A stretch of DNA of 64,000 nucleotides, taken from contig JAJTUP010000006.1 in the NCBI GenBank assembly GCA_021399435.1, positions 1,364,001 to 1,428,000 of the forward strand. Direction: 5' to 3'. The notes under the pieces were generated by a model, which saw nothing but the letters and a program-made list of their open reading frames with translations, had not been told where the DNA came from and searched no databases. Made by a program: the position numbers and the translations under genes. Shown one piece after another: positions 1-12,216 of the stretch (positions are counted from its first letter, which is position 1; the number at the start of each line of letters is the position of its first letter). The stretch comes from Diaporthe sp. PMI_573. Taxonomy: Eukaryota > Ascomycota > Sordariomycetes > Diaporthales > Diaporthaceae.

Positions 1-1143
1 TTTGTTGTCGTAGAAATTGGGGTTGTGCGTGCCGCCTCGCGTACTTCTGGTTGCGTGCGAGACCTGACGCTCCATAACGGGTGCAGAAGGGACGGAGTCG
101 GTGCCTTCTTCGCCTTCCTCGTGTTCCTCCGGACCGCTCTCCGAAGGCGATGAGACCACACCGTCCTTGGATTTGTGTCGAAGCATGTACTTGTGGGCAG
201 CAAGCGCAGCGTTGTTGTAGGTCATCGACAGCTCCTTGTCGGTGAAAAGCTTGTCGATACTGTAGATTGGGCCGGTGCTCTTTCCGAAGCGCAATCTGTC
301 ACTCTGCCAGACAGGGGTGATGTTGTTTGTATCCAGGGTCCGTCGTTGAGGCACTGGCGATCCATCGTCATCATTGGCGTTCCTCTTTCTCTTTTTGTTC
401 TCTGAATATCCGGGCATTTCTTCCATCTCTCTCCTAAGTCGGGTGGTTCTCTTGCCATGCGTGCCCCCGGGGCTAGCAGGGTTGGTCATGCTGAACTGAT
501 TCGGGTGAAGAAGCAATGCAGACGCATCGCTAATCTCGAGTGCCTCCTTTTCTTTGCTGAGGCGATATTTCTTGCCTGCTATGGTATTGATCAAACGATC
601 GCGGACGGTGGAAGCCAGTGAATGATGCTCTCGCCTTGCCTGGAGAACTTTGTAATTGTACACATTTCGATGTTCCTGACATTTGCGGTCGTATTCAGCC
701 TGGCAGATTTATTAGCCCACTTGTGCGTTGCATCGGCGGTCTCAGCTTGCACCGCATACCTTGTGCTTGGTGATTTCGTAGTCACGCTCCTCAACAAGGT
801 CTTCTATGTCATGGACAAAGTCTCGAAACCTTGGGCCAGCCATCTCAAGTAGAGTCCGCGCAGTAGCGGGGTCTGTGTTTCCCAGCAGGGCGGGATCGGT
901 TTGCTCCAGATCGAGGGCCTCGAGAGGGCGTTCGCAGTAAGGGTCAACTCGCATTATGAGGTTGGTATCGAGCTGGATCTTTTGCAATTGCTCGCGGTAG
1001 GCAGTGTCGCGGCCTCTCGAGAAGTTCTCGGACATCTGTTGAAGTCGGTCGTGTAAGAGTTGGCGCTTCCTCTCGCGCTTGGATTCATTGCGAGCTGGAG
1101 GAGCAGCCTCATGCGGCGCTGACACAGCTGAGTTCGTAGCCAT
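1..1143 (-). CDS. sds3: Sds3-like histone deacetylase complex subunit (3' end off window)
   Basis: Probable Sds3-family subunit of a Rpd3/Sin3-type histone deacetylase complex, acting in the nucleus as a scaffold for repression. Exons: 760-1143 and 1-699, with an intron at 700-759 (donor GTATGC, acceptor CTGCCAG) that keeps the frame. The protein opens with a basic helix (SKRERKRQLLHDRLQQM) and a coiled-coil stretch rich in Glu/Arg, as in the family. The second exon carries the family-typical blocks SDASALLLHPNQFSMTNPAS and YSIDKLFTDKELSM, plus a basic nuclear-localisation stretch (NKKRKRN). The frame is open upstream as far as 1290, but only from a TTG; the ATG at 1143 in good context is taken as the start. 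The gene is divergent from lsm1. The stop codon lies beyond base 1. Assignment rests on remembered family blocks, not a search. Confidence 0.85.
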
Positions 1144-2057
1144 CTTGTAGTCGGGTCTGGAGACAACCTGTCTGTTGTCTTTGGAAAGGACGGGGCTCGA
1201 GGGTCTTGATCTTGTAAAGGTGTCGTATGTCGCTGAGGAAGAAGCGAGTTGGTGGGGATTGCGACCGCGGACAGCCTTCCTGTAAGACAAGTCCGGGTGG
1301 TAGGAGTGAGTGACTTATGAGCTCGTTGTCAGTGGATGCAACGTGCGAGCCGAAGTGCAAGAGGCGTTCTTCAGGATTCAGTCCTGCGTTGTGTGCTGGA
1401 GGGGGTGGTTGGAAACAGGCAAATTCAAGAGAACGAGGACATATGAGAAGAACTCCGGAAACAGTGCAGTAATGCGGGAGGAAGTCAGAGTGTTTCCAGC
1501 CGTGGTAATCTAGAACAAGACTTGAACTGCCGGCTCATGCTCGCAAAGGAACATCCAATTGTCTAAGATGGGAGTGGAGAGTCGGAGGTGAGGAAAACGC
1601 AGGCGAGCTCAGAATACTCCATCTCGTAGGTAGGTGACCAGCCGGGGGGGGCTGGTCAGGGTCACCCGGGCATCATTGCGACCAAGGCTCGACTGCCTCA
1701 CTACCACAGTAGAGAGCTACAAACTCCTTAGTCAATGCCTGAGGCTTTCATTGGCTGCGAGACCCATGGCAACGGAGGATCGGCTGACTTAGGTCCGTTA
1801 TCGAAAGTGACGTACCTCGGCGATAGCGAGTCCAAGCCCCACGGCGACTCTTGCGACCAGACCCCAAGCAGCCAGTCGTAAGCGACTTTCTGCAATGCGA
1901 GAGCTTGAACTCCCGATATTCGTCGCAACATCAGCAGCACAAGGCGCCACGGTCTGGGAGTGCTTCTGTCCGCCTCTTTTCTTTCCTCCTCACCTGCCCA
2001 TGGACAGACTGCCTTCCTACTATACTTCGAACAAAGATCAATGCTCATGAAGTAACA
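1144..2057. other. Intergenic region between divergent sds3-like and lsm1
   Basis: About 0.9 kb that must hold both promoters. It contains a run of eight G near 1645 and pyrimidine-rich stretches just ahead of lsm1. No convincing gene or RNA was seen. Confidence 0.5.
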
Positions 2058-2750
2058 ATGGAGCACCTTGCCCTCAATGATCCTCCTGGCCAAGGAGGCG
2101 GAGCTCCTCCTCCAGGGCCCGGTCCCCAGGGACCTCCCGTGCTTGGTAGAGCTCCTCCTCCGCCTCAACAACTGCCCGTGCAGATGTTCACAACCTCGGC
2201 ATCACTTCTCGACCTGACTGACAGTAAGCGCCCGTGCCAAGTGGCCGATTCATTCTATAGGCGAGGCTGACAACCGCTTCAGAGAAGCTGATGGTTGCGT
2301 TGCGCGACGGCCGAAAATTGCTGGGGATTTTGCGAAGCTGGGACCAATTCGGTATGGTGATTCAACTGGGCAGGTGCAGCACAACGGGATGGAGTTAACA
2401 CTGGGGCTACAGCGAATCTGGTTCTGCAGTCTACTGTGGAGAGAATCTTCGTGACACCCGACGCGGTCCCTGCGGATCACCCCAGCGCGCAAGAGAAGCG
2501 AGGCATATACGCGGACTACCAGCGAGGAATGTATCTCGTCCGCGGAGAGAACGTGATGCTCCTCGGCGAGATCGATTTGGACAAAGACGACGACCCACCG
2601 CCGGGATATGACAAGGCCGATCCCGACCTGGTCGAGAAGCTTGCGAAGCAGAGGAAGGCAGAGGAAAAGATTAAGGAGAAGAAGAAGCAGAAGAATCTCT
2701 CTGCTCTCGGCTTTGAGGGTGAGACCATGGGCGATGCCATCATTCTGTGA
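2058..2750 (+). CDS. lsm1: LSm1, mRNA-decapping Sm-like protein
   Basis: Subunit of the cytoplasmic Lsm1-7/Pat1 ring that binds deadenylated mRNA 3' ends and promotes decapping in P-bodies. Exons 2058-2223, 2283-2351 and 2413-2750 give 190 aa. The Sm1 motif reads LMVALRDGRKLLGILRSWDQ, joined across the second intron to the Sm2 region ANLVLQSTVERIFV. The N-terminus is Gly/Pro-rich (GGGAPPPGPGPQGPP), a common addition in filamentous fungi. The C-terminus has a charged helix (KAEEKIKEKKKQKN) typical of Lsm1 rather than Lsm8. Splice sites are GTAAGC/CTTCAG and GTATGG/CTACAG. The start is an ATG in AACAATGG context. Identification is very secure. Confidence 0.96.
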
Positions 2751-3219
2751 GTTGGCTTCGTTACACGAGGTCATCGCTGGTTGCGAAACAAGCTCTGCAA
2801 CCAGTGTTTATCGCCGGTTGGCTGCACGAGCAGAATATATTGTGAAATGCTCGGGCAGCCATTCACGCGGACGACCTGATTGGGCCTTCGAGTAGGTCTT
2901 TTGGCGGCCGGCTCATGATACGATGAGAGGTATCATTATGATTGACCAGGCCTCTGGTTAAATATCTCAAACCATGGCGCCTCAGCACGCGCCGCAAACA
3001 TGCATCATACTTGCGAGAACATCTCTACGTGCGCGATTAGAGTGAGCCGAGCTCTGATTGCAGTACCACTTTCAGCTCGTTGGACCCAATTCTAAGTCAG
3101 GCGAATGGGGAAAGTCTAGGAAATGAACCAAATATTGCTCGCATGCTCGTCACTCAACATTCAAAAGACCGAGTCGTCAAAGCTCCGAAACTGGTTCTTA
3201 TTCCCGGATGCCGCCTACG
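2751..3219. other. Intergenic, convergent 3' ends
   Basis: Space between the convergent lsm1 and glycosidase genes. It holds their 3' untranslated regions; nothing else recognised. Confidence 0.5.
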
Positions 3220-5590
3220 CTACATTCCAGGAGTGAAGCCCTCGACTTTCACATCCCACTCTTCCGGGAAATGCGGGCCCGGCTCTTCATCCCACCCCCC
3301 TGCCATCATAGATGCTGCCTCAAGTTAGCTTTGATCATAGTCCGAGCACGACAAAATCAACAAACTTTTCTGTGCAACGGACTACGAAATCAGAGCAGGA
3401 ATGGGCTTGTACGTACTAGCAAGCAGCAGAGATGCAGCATTAGGAAAGTAAGGCGTCGGAACACGAGACCCTCCTACTGGATATCCTGCATCGTCGAACT
3501 GGAAGACGGGATGCAGAAGATACGCAATGGCCTGTTCTACATCGCCCAGCCTCATAGAGTTCATAGCCAGCAGGGAAAAATCCCATCCGTAAGAGTCTTC
3601 CAAGTCCCAGAGCTCTAGAATCTTGTCGGCGGTGTTTCGGACGATCGTCAGGTTCAAGCCTGGCCCGCTCATCGGAGGCGGCAGCCAGCCGTAAATTCCG
3701 GCCATTGCTGGGTGCTGTGTTGGCTGATATCAGCGACTGATGGCAGTGACAGACGCATCAGCTCAGAAGTGGCCAGTGCTACTCACATCATTTGTAGTTG
3801 CGTTATCGCTCCACATGTTCGGAATGCCTTCATACACAGGATATGTGTCGTCCACCACCGGCAAAGGCGCAAGCTTGTCCCTAATAGTGAACCAATCCTC
3901 TGGGACAGACTGCCCCTGGCGCTCTTTCCATGCGATAGCAATATCAAGTCCAAATCGCCAGTATGCCAGTTCAAAAGTCGGGTTGATTGTTGCGTTCGGA
4001 TTCGTGTTTTCCGAGACGGGATATATCGGCGGCCCAAGGTTGTACGCACCGGTTGAGTTGTCAAGCCACGGAAACGAGGCCATGAAGTCGGCCGATGCTG
4101 TGAGGATCTCATCCCACCTCTCCAGAGTTGTGTCGTTGGGAAAAGAACGGTATTCCACCTCGGCGAAGTACATAGGATGGGGTTGCTGCCAGATCAACAG
4201 GGAATTGATCTCTCCCGGTGCGCTTCGCCCGCTCGGGTCTGTCATCTTCCCCCAGCGTGCGCCTCTGTAGCCCTGCTTGGCAGCCCTCTCGAATGAGGAA
4301 GGGAGAAATTGGTCGTACATATTGGGCATGCTCCTCCACATCAGGTCAAAGTGGTTCCAGCGGGCGAAGTGAACGAGATGCCAGAAGACCATCTCAAGGT
4401 GGAATTTGCCGTACCATCCGTTGTTAACAAGCCCCGATTCCTGTGGCGGGTAGGAAGATGCCGAATTCACAGCCAGGAGATACTGCGACAGGATGATCCG
4501 TCGCTGGAGCTCGGTGGCATTCGCCGAGTCGGTGGATGTCAGGTCTATGAAAGATCCCGAGCTCCAATACGACTCCCACCAAGCCGTTGACTTAGTGATC
4601 AAGTCGTCAAGAGAAGTATGGGCTGTCGCTCCATCTGGGGAGAAGCTTGCAATCATATCCAGCTTTTCTGACCCAGAGATGGTAAGGAAGTATCGATGAG
4701 TGCCATCCTCTGGTGCCGTGATCTTTCCGTCGCCATCCCATTGTGTCGCCAGATAGTAGCTGTTGTCATCCAGTGTATGTTTAATCACGGCCTGGTTGCC
4801 CTCACTTTCAAGTGATGTTGAGTGATTGCTCGTTGCATTCCACACTCCTACGAAAGGAGCATCAAACTTGTTGCGATCTGAATATGGGAAGTCAAAGAAC
4901 AGGCCGAGAGTACCAGTAGAGAGCAAATCAGACTCGACTTTTACTCCGATGGTGTCACTATCTGGTGCTGCTCGGACCTCAACTGTGATCTTGTTTCCGT
5001 TATATGTGAAATTCGAGTAAATTGTTCCGGACCACAGATCAAGGACTTGTGATTTATCCTGGAGATCGTCTTCACTGACATTTTTACCGCCAAACCATAA
5101 TCCTATGTTTCCTAGGTTCAGCCTCTGGGGGTTCTGGATCAGCCAAGTCGATATATCGTTCTCGCCAGGATTCGGCTGTGCGTAGTTGACGAGTTGCCCA
5201 TCCTCAGAGAAATTCAGTGGTGGAGTCCACCAGTCCATCCCAGTGTAGTCTTGTATCAATCAGTACACTACAGCCAATATCGGAGGGAGAGGGAACCCAT
5301 TTCTCACCATTAATAGAAGTCTGATTCGGGGTTGTTGGCAATGAGAAATTATGCCAGCCCCAAGTAGACATGGTTGCAAAAGGCTTGAAGGTCTGGAGGC
5401 CCGTCACATCCACGCCAAAGGCAAAGTTGCCATTCCCAACTTGCAGAGGTGTTGTGCTTGAACTCGCATTTCGACGGACATTGTACGCATGAACCACTTG
5501 TTGTCTTTGTATGGGTGATGAGGACTTGACCCAGGCAAGATGTAGAATAAATAGGAGCAGCCTGAGATTACGCATGGCGCATAAGATCAT
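3220..5590 (-). CDS. Secreted six-hairpin glycosidase-like protein
   Basis: Secreted carbohydrate-active enzyme of the fungal six-hairpin (alpha/alpha toroid) glycosidase superfamily; the substrate cannot be read from the sequence. Exons on the minus strand: 5308-5590, 3787-5249, 3417-3714 and 3220-3314, giving 712 aa. Introns use GTGAGA/ACAAG, GTGAGT/CACAG and GTACGT/GGCAG. A signal peptide is clear (NLRLLLFILHLAW); a second ATG at 5575 could also start it. Family-like blocks include DYTGMDWWTP, RGARWGKMTDPSGR followed by LLIWQQPHPMYFAEVEYRSF in the toroid domain, and near the C-terminus DSYGWDFSLLAM then SMMAGGWDEEPG. Several N-glycosylation sequons are present. The short last exon is needed to restore the GGW block. 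It is divergent from mob1. Confidence 0.82.
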
Positions 5591-6757
5591 GTCTGCCCTT
5601 GAACTGGACCCGGCAAAGGTTTCGAGAGAGCTATGCTCTCGTTTGATCCCTCTCGGTGGTTACTGTCTAGGTGTCGTAATGTTCTCGGGCCGAGCCAAAA
5701 ACCAGAGAAGTACTATGTCGGTGAGAGGGTGTGAAGATACTGTAGAATGAAATGACAGATCGGCAACATCGACGGTCATGAGAAGGAAAAGTATCCAGGC
5801 ACCAATTCAAAAGAGATCGACACTCATAGCACAGTTGAAATCCAACCCGTTATACTTGCTAGGACCGTTCATCCCAATAGTCCAATCCCGGGACTCCGGG
5901 TCGCTGTCATGCTGGGCCATTCGCGCATCGTTGACCCGAGACTACGGATCGGCACCGGGGACGAGGGGCGACAGGCATTATCGAGAGTTTGTGACTTTGG
6001 GACTGATCTTGGGCACCCCACATCCGATTGAGGCTATTCAAACTAATCCAAACTAATTCAACCGGTGGACATGGAAATGCGGAGAATCTGGGGTGCATTG
6101 CAGCTTGGTTGATCGATCCAACGCTGCTCCACCACGGACATCTCGAATGCTCGAGTCGCGGGGAACACATCGAACATGGTGGAGCAGATCAAGCCAGGAC
6201 TTAGCATGCTTCACCTAAGAGTGCCTGGCGCGAGGAGGCAGGCGTGAAGTGAACTCAGCGTCGAGGGCCGCGCGGTTGAAGATGCCAGTGCCAATCCGAC
6301 CACCTGCCAGCCTGCGCGGGGCTCCAGCATGCGCTATGACCACTGTGCCCACCCTGGTGTCGGCCCCTGAACCCGGGCGGCCGCCACGTCTTTAGCACGC
6401 GCCGGAGCAACGCCAACCGCTGCTGTTGTTGTTTATTCCTTGAGATAGATTTCATCATAGCCTGGCTCCAATTGTTTCCCAAGGCGCTCAGCTTGTCGTA
6501 CGGCCACAGTCCGATCTCACCACCAGAAAATCCCCAGACAGGCTGTATTTACCATCATCTGTCTTGGGAAACAGAAGCAGCTTGTTCCAAGACTTGACCG
6601 TGCCGGTCATCTGAACTTAGGTATGATCATACGCCCAACCAGGCCCAAGGGACGACCAGGCAAGTCCCTTTTTGGATGTGCCCCACTGACATTGGAGAGT
6701 TGTGAAGCCCGAATCTACCCATCCCCGACTCGTGTCTCGCGACGATCAGAGGTCACG
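5591..6757. other. Intergenic between divergent glycosidase and mob1
   Basis: 1.2 kb shared upstream region. A dense GC patch lies around 6270-6420. No gene with supporting structure was found; the short open frames lack family features. Confidence 0.45.
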
Positions 6758-7588
6758 ATGACTTCCTTTATCGCTACCGTGTATGTCGCCCCCCCCCCCC
6801 AACGCCGCCCAACCTTTTGACTCTGCGGAGCCCGGAGACCGCCCACCAGCGAGGACTGTAGGCTTACATACGGACAGGAGCAACAACCGGCGGAACCAAT
6901 TCCGACCACGACCCGGTGGCAAGCAGGGAACAACCAGTTACCAGCTGCGACAATATGCCGAGGCCACTCTGGGAGGCGGCAGCCTCCGCAAGATCGTGAA
7001 GCTGCCCGAGGGCGAAGACGAGAACGAGTGGTACGCGGTCAACAGTAAGCACTCCTCAGAGCAACGCACCGCCGCGCAAGAGTCCACACGCCCATGCTGA
7101 TGACCCCCTTACCGAAAGTGGTGGATTTCTACAACCAGATCAACCTGCTATACGGCGCCATCACGGAGTTCTGCTCGCCCCAGTCGTGCCCGGAGATGAA
7201 GGCGACCGACGAGTTCGAGTATCTCTGGCAGGACAACGAGAACTACAAGCGCCCGACCAAGATGCCCGCGCCGGCCTACATCGAGCAGCTCATGACCTGG
7301 GTGCAGAGCACCATCGACGACGAGGCCGTCATGCCCAGCCGCATCGGCGTGCCCTTCCCCAAGACCTTCCCCTCCCTCGTCCGCCAGATCTTCAAGCGCA
7401 TGTACCGCGTCTACGCCCACATCTACTGCCACCACTACCCCGTCATCCGCGAGCTCGGCCTCGAGCCCCACCTCAACACCAGCTTCAAGCAGTACGTGCT
7501 CTTCATCGACGAGCACAACCTGGCCACCGGCAAGGACTTCTGGGGCCCGCTGGGAGACCTGGTGGACAGCATGCTGCGGAGCGACTGA
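6758..7588 (+). CDS. mob1: Mob1 kinase activator
   Basis: MOB-family coactivator of NDR/LATS kinases (Dbf2-like) in the mitotic-exit/septation-initiation network, acting at spindle pole bodies and the septum. Exons 6758-6780, 6878-7044 and 7119-7588 give 219 aa. The protein shows the almost invariant family blocks [35 protein letters not shown] and [14 protein letters not shown]. The zinc-binding set is complete: C-SPQS-C after ITEF, and the two His of HIYCHHYPV. The very short first exon (seven codons and two bases) is supported by donor GTATGT and by the family N-terminus MTSF. Intron 1 contains a run of 12 C (6789-6800). Length matches the family. The second junction (AAAG acceptor at 7118) is chosen by frame. 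Confidence 0.95.
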
Positions 7589-8171
7589 TGAGGCCGGGGT
7601 TGTACGATAAGCGCGATTTGGGATTTTTGTGTTCTTGGAGCTGGCGTTGGGGCAAACGGTTCTGTGCTTGTGATCAAGGGTGTAAGAGTTAATGGAAGCA
7701 GGGCTGGATGGAGTGCTCAGGGTGGCAGGCATTTCCTTCAGTTGCCTGCGGAAGAGGCCCGTTCCGGAGCTCACAACAAGCTGCAGACTGGATTGATAGA
7801 CCGCAGCATGTCATGTTCCTGAAACCACGAGGACTTAGATCTTAAGACATAAAAGTCATCGCTGAATCCTGCTCTCCTGATGCCATTCCCAAGCATATCT
7901 CGTAGCAAGGAACACCACATTTCCGGCCGCACCTATACTGGTGTCTATTCATTCAACCCATCATGGTCAAACAGTCACATTGTCGCAAAGCAAAGCTGAT
8001 GAGAGGGGTCTCGGTAGCGAGAATAGGACGTGGGATATATGATCTCTCTATTTTGGCTCAATTCAACAACAGATGCTGGTCAGTATCGTCGGCCCGGAGG
8101 CTCACTGGTAATCCCGTGCACCTCCCGTGGTCGCCTTCCCGTGCCCCCTTCGTCTCACATGAAAAGGTAAT
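7589..8171. other. Intergenic, convergent mob1 and OSCP 3' ends
   Basis: Holds the two 3' untranslated regions. No gene seen. Confidence 0.5.
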
Positions 8172-9190
8172 TTACAGGGTGTCGGTCAGGAGCTTGTTCA
8201 TCTTGGCGATCTTGGAAGAAACGGAGAGGTCGATGGTCCGGTCCCCGATCTCAACAACCAGGCCGCCGACGATGTCAGCGTTGACCTAGTCGCGTCAGCA
8301 TATCATTGATTCCCCGGGGTGTTCATTCTTGCTTCCTACCTCGTTGGTGACCTTGAGCTTCTTGCCTTGGCCGACGTAGGAGGACTTGGAGACGGCGGTC
8401 TCAAGTCGGCTCAGGGTCCGGTTGTCCAGGGGCTACATGCACGGCATTGCGTCAGCACAATGTTCACGCCTCAAACGCTCCATCCCGCCGTGATACAGAG
8501 CCGTCATTCGAATGTGCCCGTCTGAAAGTGCACGTAGAAACCCTCGTTCCTCCCTCCCGTGTGGTAGCACACATACCGTAGCGCTCGTAACCGTCATCTC
8601 GACCTCACCGCGCGCAGCGCTCATCAGCTCGCCGAACTTGGAGCAGACGCCTCCCAGGAGGCCCAGGCGGTTGTTCTCGGCCAGGGTCTGGAGGAAGTTC
8701 TTCACGGTAGCGTTGGTGCCAGCGGTCTTCTCGAGCTCGGCGACGATGGCGGACTTGTCGGCGGGGGTCAGGGTGGGGGCATCGAGGATGGTGGCCAGCC
8801 TCGCGTCCTGGGAGACCAGGTTGCCCAGCTTACTCAGGGCGGTGGCGGTCGGGTCGACAGAGGAGGACTTGACGGCCGCGGTGTACTGTTTGTTTAGGCA
8901 AAATGACGCATTAGCTTCAGAGCGCTCTGCCCGGCTGGCCCACGGTCCCGGCGCATCAATTGCACGATTGCCATCTCCCAGCCGATACTGGAATCCCTCC
9001 GACTCGCGATCAATCCGGCGCGGTGACGTACCAGGGCAGTGGCATAGGTGCCATCGACGCCGAAGAGGGCGACGGGAGGCTTGACGGGCTCGGTGGCGGC
9101 GGCGGCGGCGTAGAAGCGAGCCTGCGAGGCAATCGCCCGCGAGGGAGCTGCAGCACGAGCTGAGCGGAGCAGGGCCTGTCTCGACAACAT
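8172..9190 (-). CDS. atp5: Mitochondrial ATP synthase OSCP subunit (subunit 5)
   Basis: Oligomycin-sensitivity-conferring protein, the peripheral-stalk subunit that ties F1 to Fo on the matrix side. Exons on the minus strand: 9032-9190, 8577-8885, 8340-8432 and 8172-8285, all in phase 0, giving 224 aa. Residues 1-30 form an Arg/Ala-rich mitochondrial presequence (SRQALLRSARAAAPSRAIAS). Mature sequence begins near PPVALFGVDGTYATAL. The N-terminal helical domain includes VKNFLQTLAENNRLGLLGGV, and the C-terminal strand-rich domain includes DIVGGLVVEIGDRTIDLSV and ends at KMNKLLTDTL. Donors are GTACGT, GTATGT and GTAGGA. Length fits fungal OSCP. Confidence 0.96.
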
Positions 9191-10842
9191 GGTGACTGTG
9201 GGGGAAGGGTCTTGGATCGGAGGTCGTCGAGATTTCAATTGACGAACTTGGTCCGAGACGGAGCTGCGACGTCTTCGGCAAAACGGGAGTGGGCCTGTTT
9301 CTGCCTCAGGCCTCAACACCTTGGCCGTGTTATGTAAGCATAAGCACCGCAATGCAGCATTCTGGATCCGACCCCAATGCGCTTGGCAACAGCGTCGTTC
9401 TATTAAATTCAACAGACCTGCCAGATCATAACTCACTGTTGACAAGGTCTGACGGTGCCAAATTTGTGGGCTTGAGGGCGTGTTCTTACATACGTACTTG
9501 AGAGTGAACCTGCCTCGAGCCGTAGGAGCCCACCAGCAATGACAAAATCCTGGCACGACTTAATCTGTGCAGACTGCTTTACTCTGCCCCCCAATAGGAT
9601 AACCCTGCGGGATAACTTTTACGATGAGCTTTTGCTCCAGCCTTTTGACCTCTAGCATAAGCTGATCTAAGAACACTCCCTCTGAAAGAAAAAAAAACAT
9701 CTTATGGGGTGTGTTTATCTAGGATAACCTCCTCTCGGGGAATATGCGGTCAGGCCGCATATCAAGGTCAAGGCAACGGCTATCCAAGACAGGCAGCGGG
9801 CAAGCTACCATTGAGCCAACAGCCACTTGGCATTAGCTTCGCGGCTGGTATATTAGCCTATGTATAATGAACACATGTAACGGCTTTCTTTCGTAAGTGG
9901 GTGCCAGTCTCTCTACCGGTATGAGGTACCGTAGCTCAAACATTGCGGTCCCAATCATATTCATGCTACTCAGTTCAAGATTTTATTGGACTTTGGATCA
10001 CGTATGCGCAATCGGTAGAAAAAGGCAATGGCTACTGAACATGTCCAAGGGCACGTTTTGAACGTAACTAGGAATGTGGTGACTTTTGATCGCAACACGT
10101 TGCTGCGAATTGCACTTGCAACACCTTTCCGTTTGTCTCCCTTGGCTTGGCTGTGACAGCGACTGTATACCATGAGTCCAATGTAGAGCAAGAGACGAAA
10201 TTTGAGATGATCAAAGGGTTGTCGCCCGCAAACAGTTGAGGAGCAGTGCGATCGTTGGCTCGGAACTACCCAGGGGTAGAGTCGATCATGATGAGGTTAC
10301 CCAACTTGGACTAGCAAGGTTTATCGAGTATGGCTTCTTCAATTGCAAGCGGATTATCTTTCTTGTCGACAAAAGACAGGTATTGTCATTTGAGACAGGC
10401 CAATACTGATTTTCCGCGCGGGGTCTTGTGCGGAGTTGCGCGTACACTGCCAACGCTCGGCGCAACTACCCAGGACAAGCCCGAAGACCCCCTTGATATT
10501 TTGGGTCGCCTGATTTGGAGTAACAGCAATGAAACACTTCTTTACTGACCTGCAGCCGCTTGCTAGCTCTGGTGTACTGTTCGTGTCCGTCTTGGGATGG
10601 TGATCCGCACCGAGGAAGAAGCCACCTGCCTCATATAGACATGACCGAATTACCGTGAACTGGTGCCGACTTACAATGTGCAATATGGGCTGGGGTTTCT
10701 GGGAGCATTCCCGGCGTGGGAATATTTGTGAAGGCCGCGACTTCTCGAGCAGGTGAAATATAAAAAGAACCAGTTGAACCACACACGCTCAGAACATTCG
10801 ATGTCAGCATCTGGTTTTAGTCCAGGCCTCATACCACAAAAA
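9191..10842. other. Intergenic, AT-richer
   Basis: 1.65 kb between divergent OSCP and the CE5 esterase. It has an A-run (9688-9696) and AT-rich stretches, but no frame with recognisable protein structure and no tRNA that folds. Confidence 0.45.
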
Positions 10843-11759
10843 ATGCAGTCCAAGTCGGTTGCGATCATCTTGTCGGCTCTCTCGTCCGTTCTTGGACACC
10901 CAACTCTTGGTAGTCGCCAGGCTCAAGACTGTGATGCCGTGCACGTCTTCCTTGCGCGAGGAACCAGCGAGGACTACCCCGGCCGACAAATCAACGTCGT
11001 GAATGCAGTCTGCGATGGTATAAGCAGTTGCGGTTATGAAGATATCCTATACCCTGCCTCTTTCGTCCCGGACTATTGCACATCTGTCGGCGAAGGGGTG
11101 GTCAATGGGACAGCTCAGATCACTGCTTACGCAGCCCAATGTCCTGATGCACAGCTAGTCTTGTCAGGCTACTCCCAGGTCAGCATGTGATCCAGTCGTA
11201 TCCTCAGAGATTTCCTCCGCTGATTACGGTCTACAGGGTGCTCAAGTAGTGGGCAACATCCTCGGAGGTCAAGCTGGTGGTTCCACGGGCTGTACTACCC
11301 AGACTTCTACCGGATTGGACCCTTCGTCATCGCCGGGAGCTCAGAGTGAGTTTATATGTTGACAAACTCTGGGTTCTACAAAGCTGATTTTCCCTGTTAG
11401 TCGTCGCGGCTGCTTTCTTTGGCGATGTGACACATACAGCCAATCAAACGTATAATGTTGAATCCGGGGCTCCCTTCAATGGAGTAAGTGCGAATCTTCT
11501 GATCCTTGATAACCATCCGAACTGGACCCATCAGACTTGCCCCGTAGCAGCCAACAGCAGCTAATGTGACCCAAAGATCTATCCCAGGACAGGGACACAG
11601 CTCGAGCGCCTCAACGAGTATTCCGACAAGCTTCGGTCGTGGTGCCTGGCAGAGGACCCCGTGTGCGCTCAAGGTAGTGATGGGGCTGCTCACACTAGCT
11701 ACTTCAACCTTTTCTCGAAGGAGACTGGAGCATGGGTCCAGACGAAACTGACGTTGTAA
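10843..11759 (+). CDS. CE5 family cutinase / acetylxylan esterase, secreted
   Basis: Secreted serine esterase of carbohydrate-esterase family 5, acting on plant cutin or acetylated xylan. Exons 10843-11178, 11237-11345, 11401-11483 and 11577-11759 give 236 aa. Residues 1-18 (AIILSALSSVLG) form the signal peptide. The catalytic Ser lies in GYSQ|G at about residue 111, with intron 1 inside the motif. Asp is in AEDPVC near 207 and His in AHTSYF near 215. Cys pairs flank the active site as in the family, and CDAVHVFLARGTSEDYPG is the typical first strand. Donors are GTCAGC, GTGAGT and GTAAGT. An in-frame ATG at 10801 would put sequence ahead of the signal peptide, so 10843 is preferred. Acetylxylan esterase is somewhat favoured by the GTSE block, but the substrate is not proven. 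Confidence 0.9.
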
Positions 11760-12216
11760 CACATTCTTCAAAGAAGGTCTTGCTTCTTTGGGGTGATTCA
11801 TAACCGAAACGAAGTAGTTGTATTAAATGTGACTTGATTCGTTGGTGACCATCATGAGAGCAACATTTGTTAGTCTTCTCATAGGACCGCTATGTTTGCC
11901 TGCATCAGTCGCTTGTATATGATTGAGCGAGTGGTAATAATTAACACCAAAATAGTTCAAATCGCGATTCTTCCTAAAGGAAGAAGTAAGGACGCCACTT
12001 GGAATCGAACTTTGGCCTTCCAGGCCGACTGTCTCAACTATGATCCCCCCATTCCATGTCACATCAGACCTGCCCATCCCCAAGCCCCACGAGAGTTGGT
12101 GCTGGCTATGTATTGACTCTTGATCCATGTGTTATAAAAGTTCAGGAAATTGGGTCGTCCAAGGAAGATATTGTTCAGAGATCAAGAGGTAGATTAAGCT
12201 ATCATGGAGACAGCGC
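11760..12216. other. Intergenic, convergent 3' ends
   Basis: No gene. A box-B-like sequence occurs on the minus strand near 11995-12010, but no tRNA cloverleaf can be drawn around it. Confidence 0.4.

Noticed and set aside
1144..1290. N-terminal extension of the Sds3-like protein to 1290
   Set aside because: It begins at a TTG, and the in-frame ATG at 1143 has good context and fits the family start.
11990..12075. tRNA-like box B (AGTTCGATTCC on the minus strand)
   Set aside because: The T-stem does not pair, there is no 5-bp anticodon stem with a 7-base loop, and acceptor arms do not match. A chance box or a degraded fragment at best.
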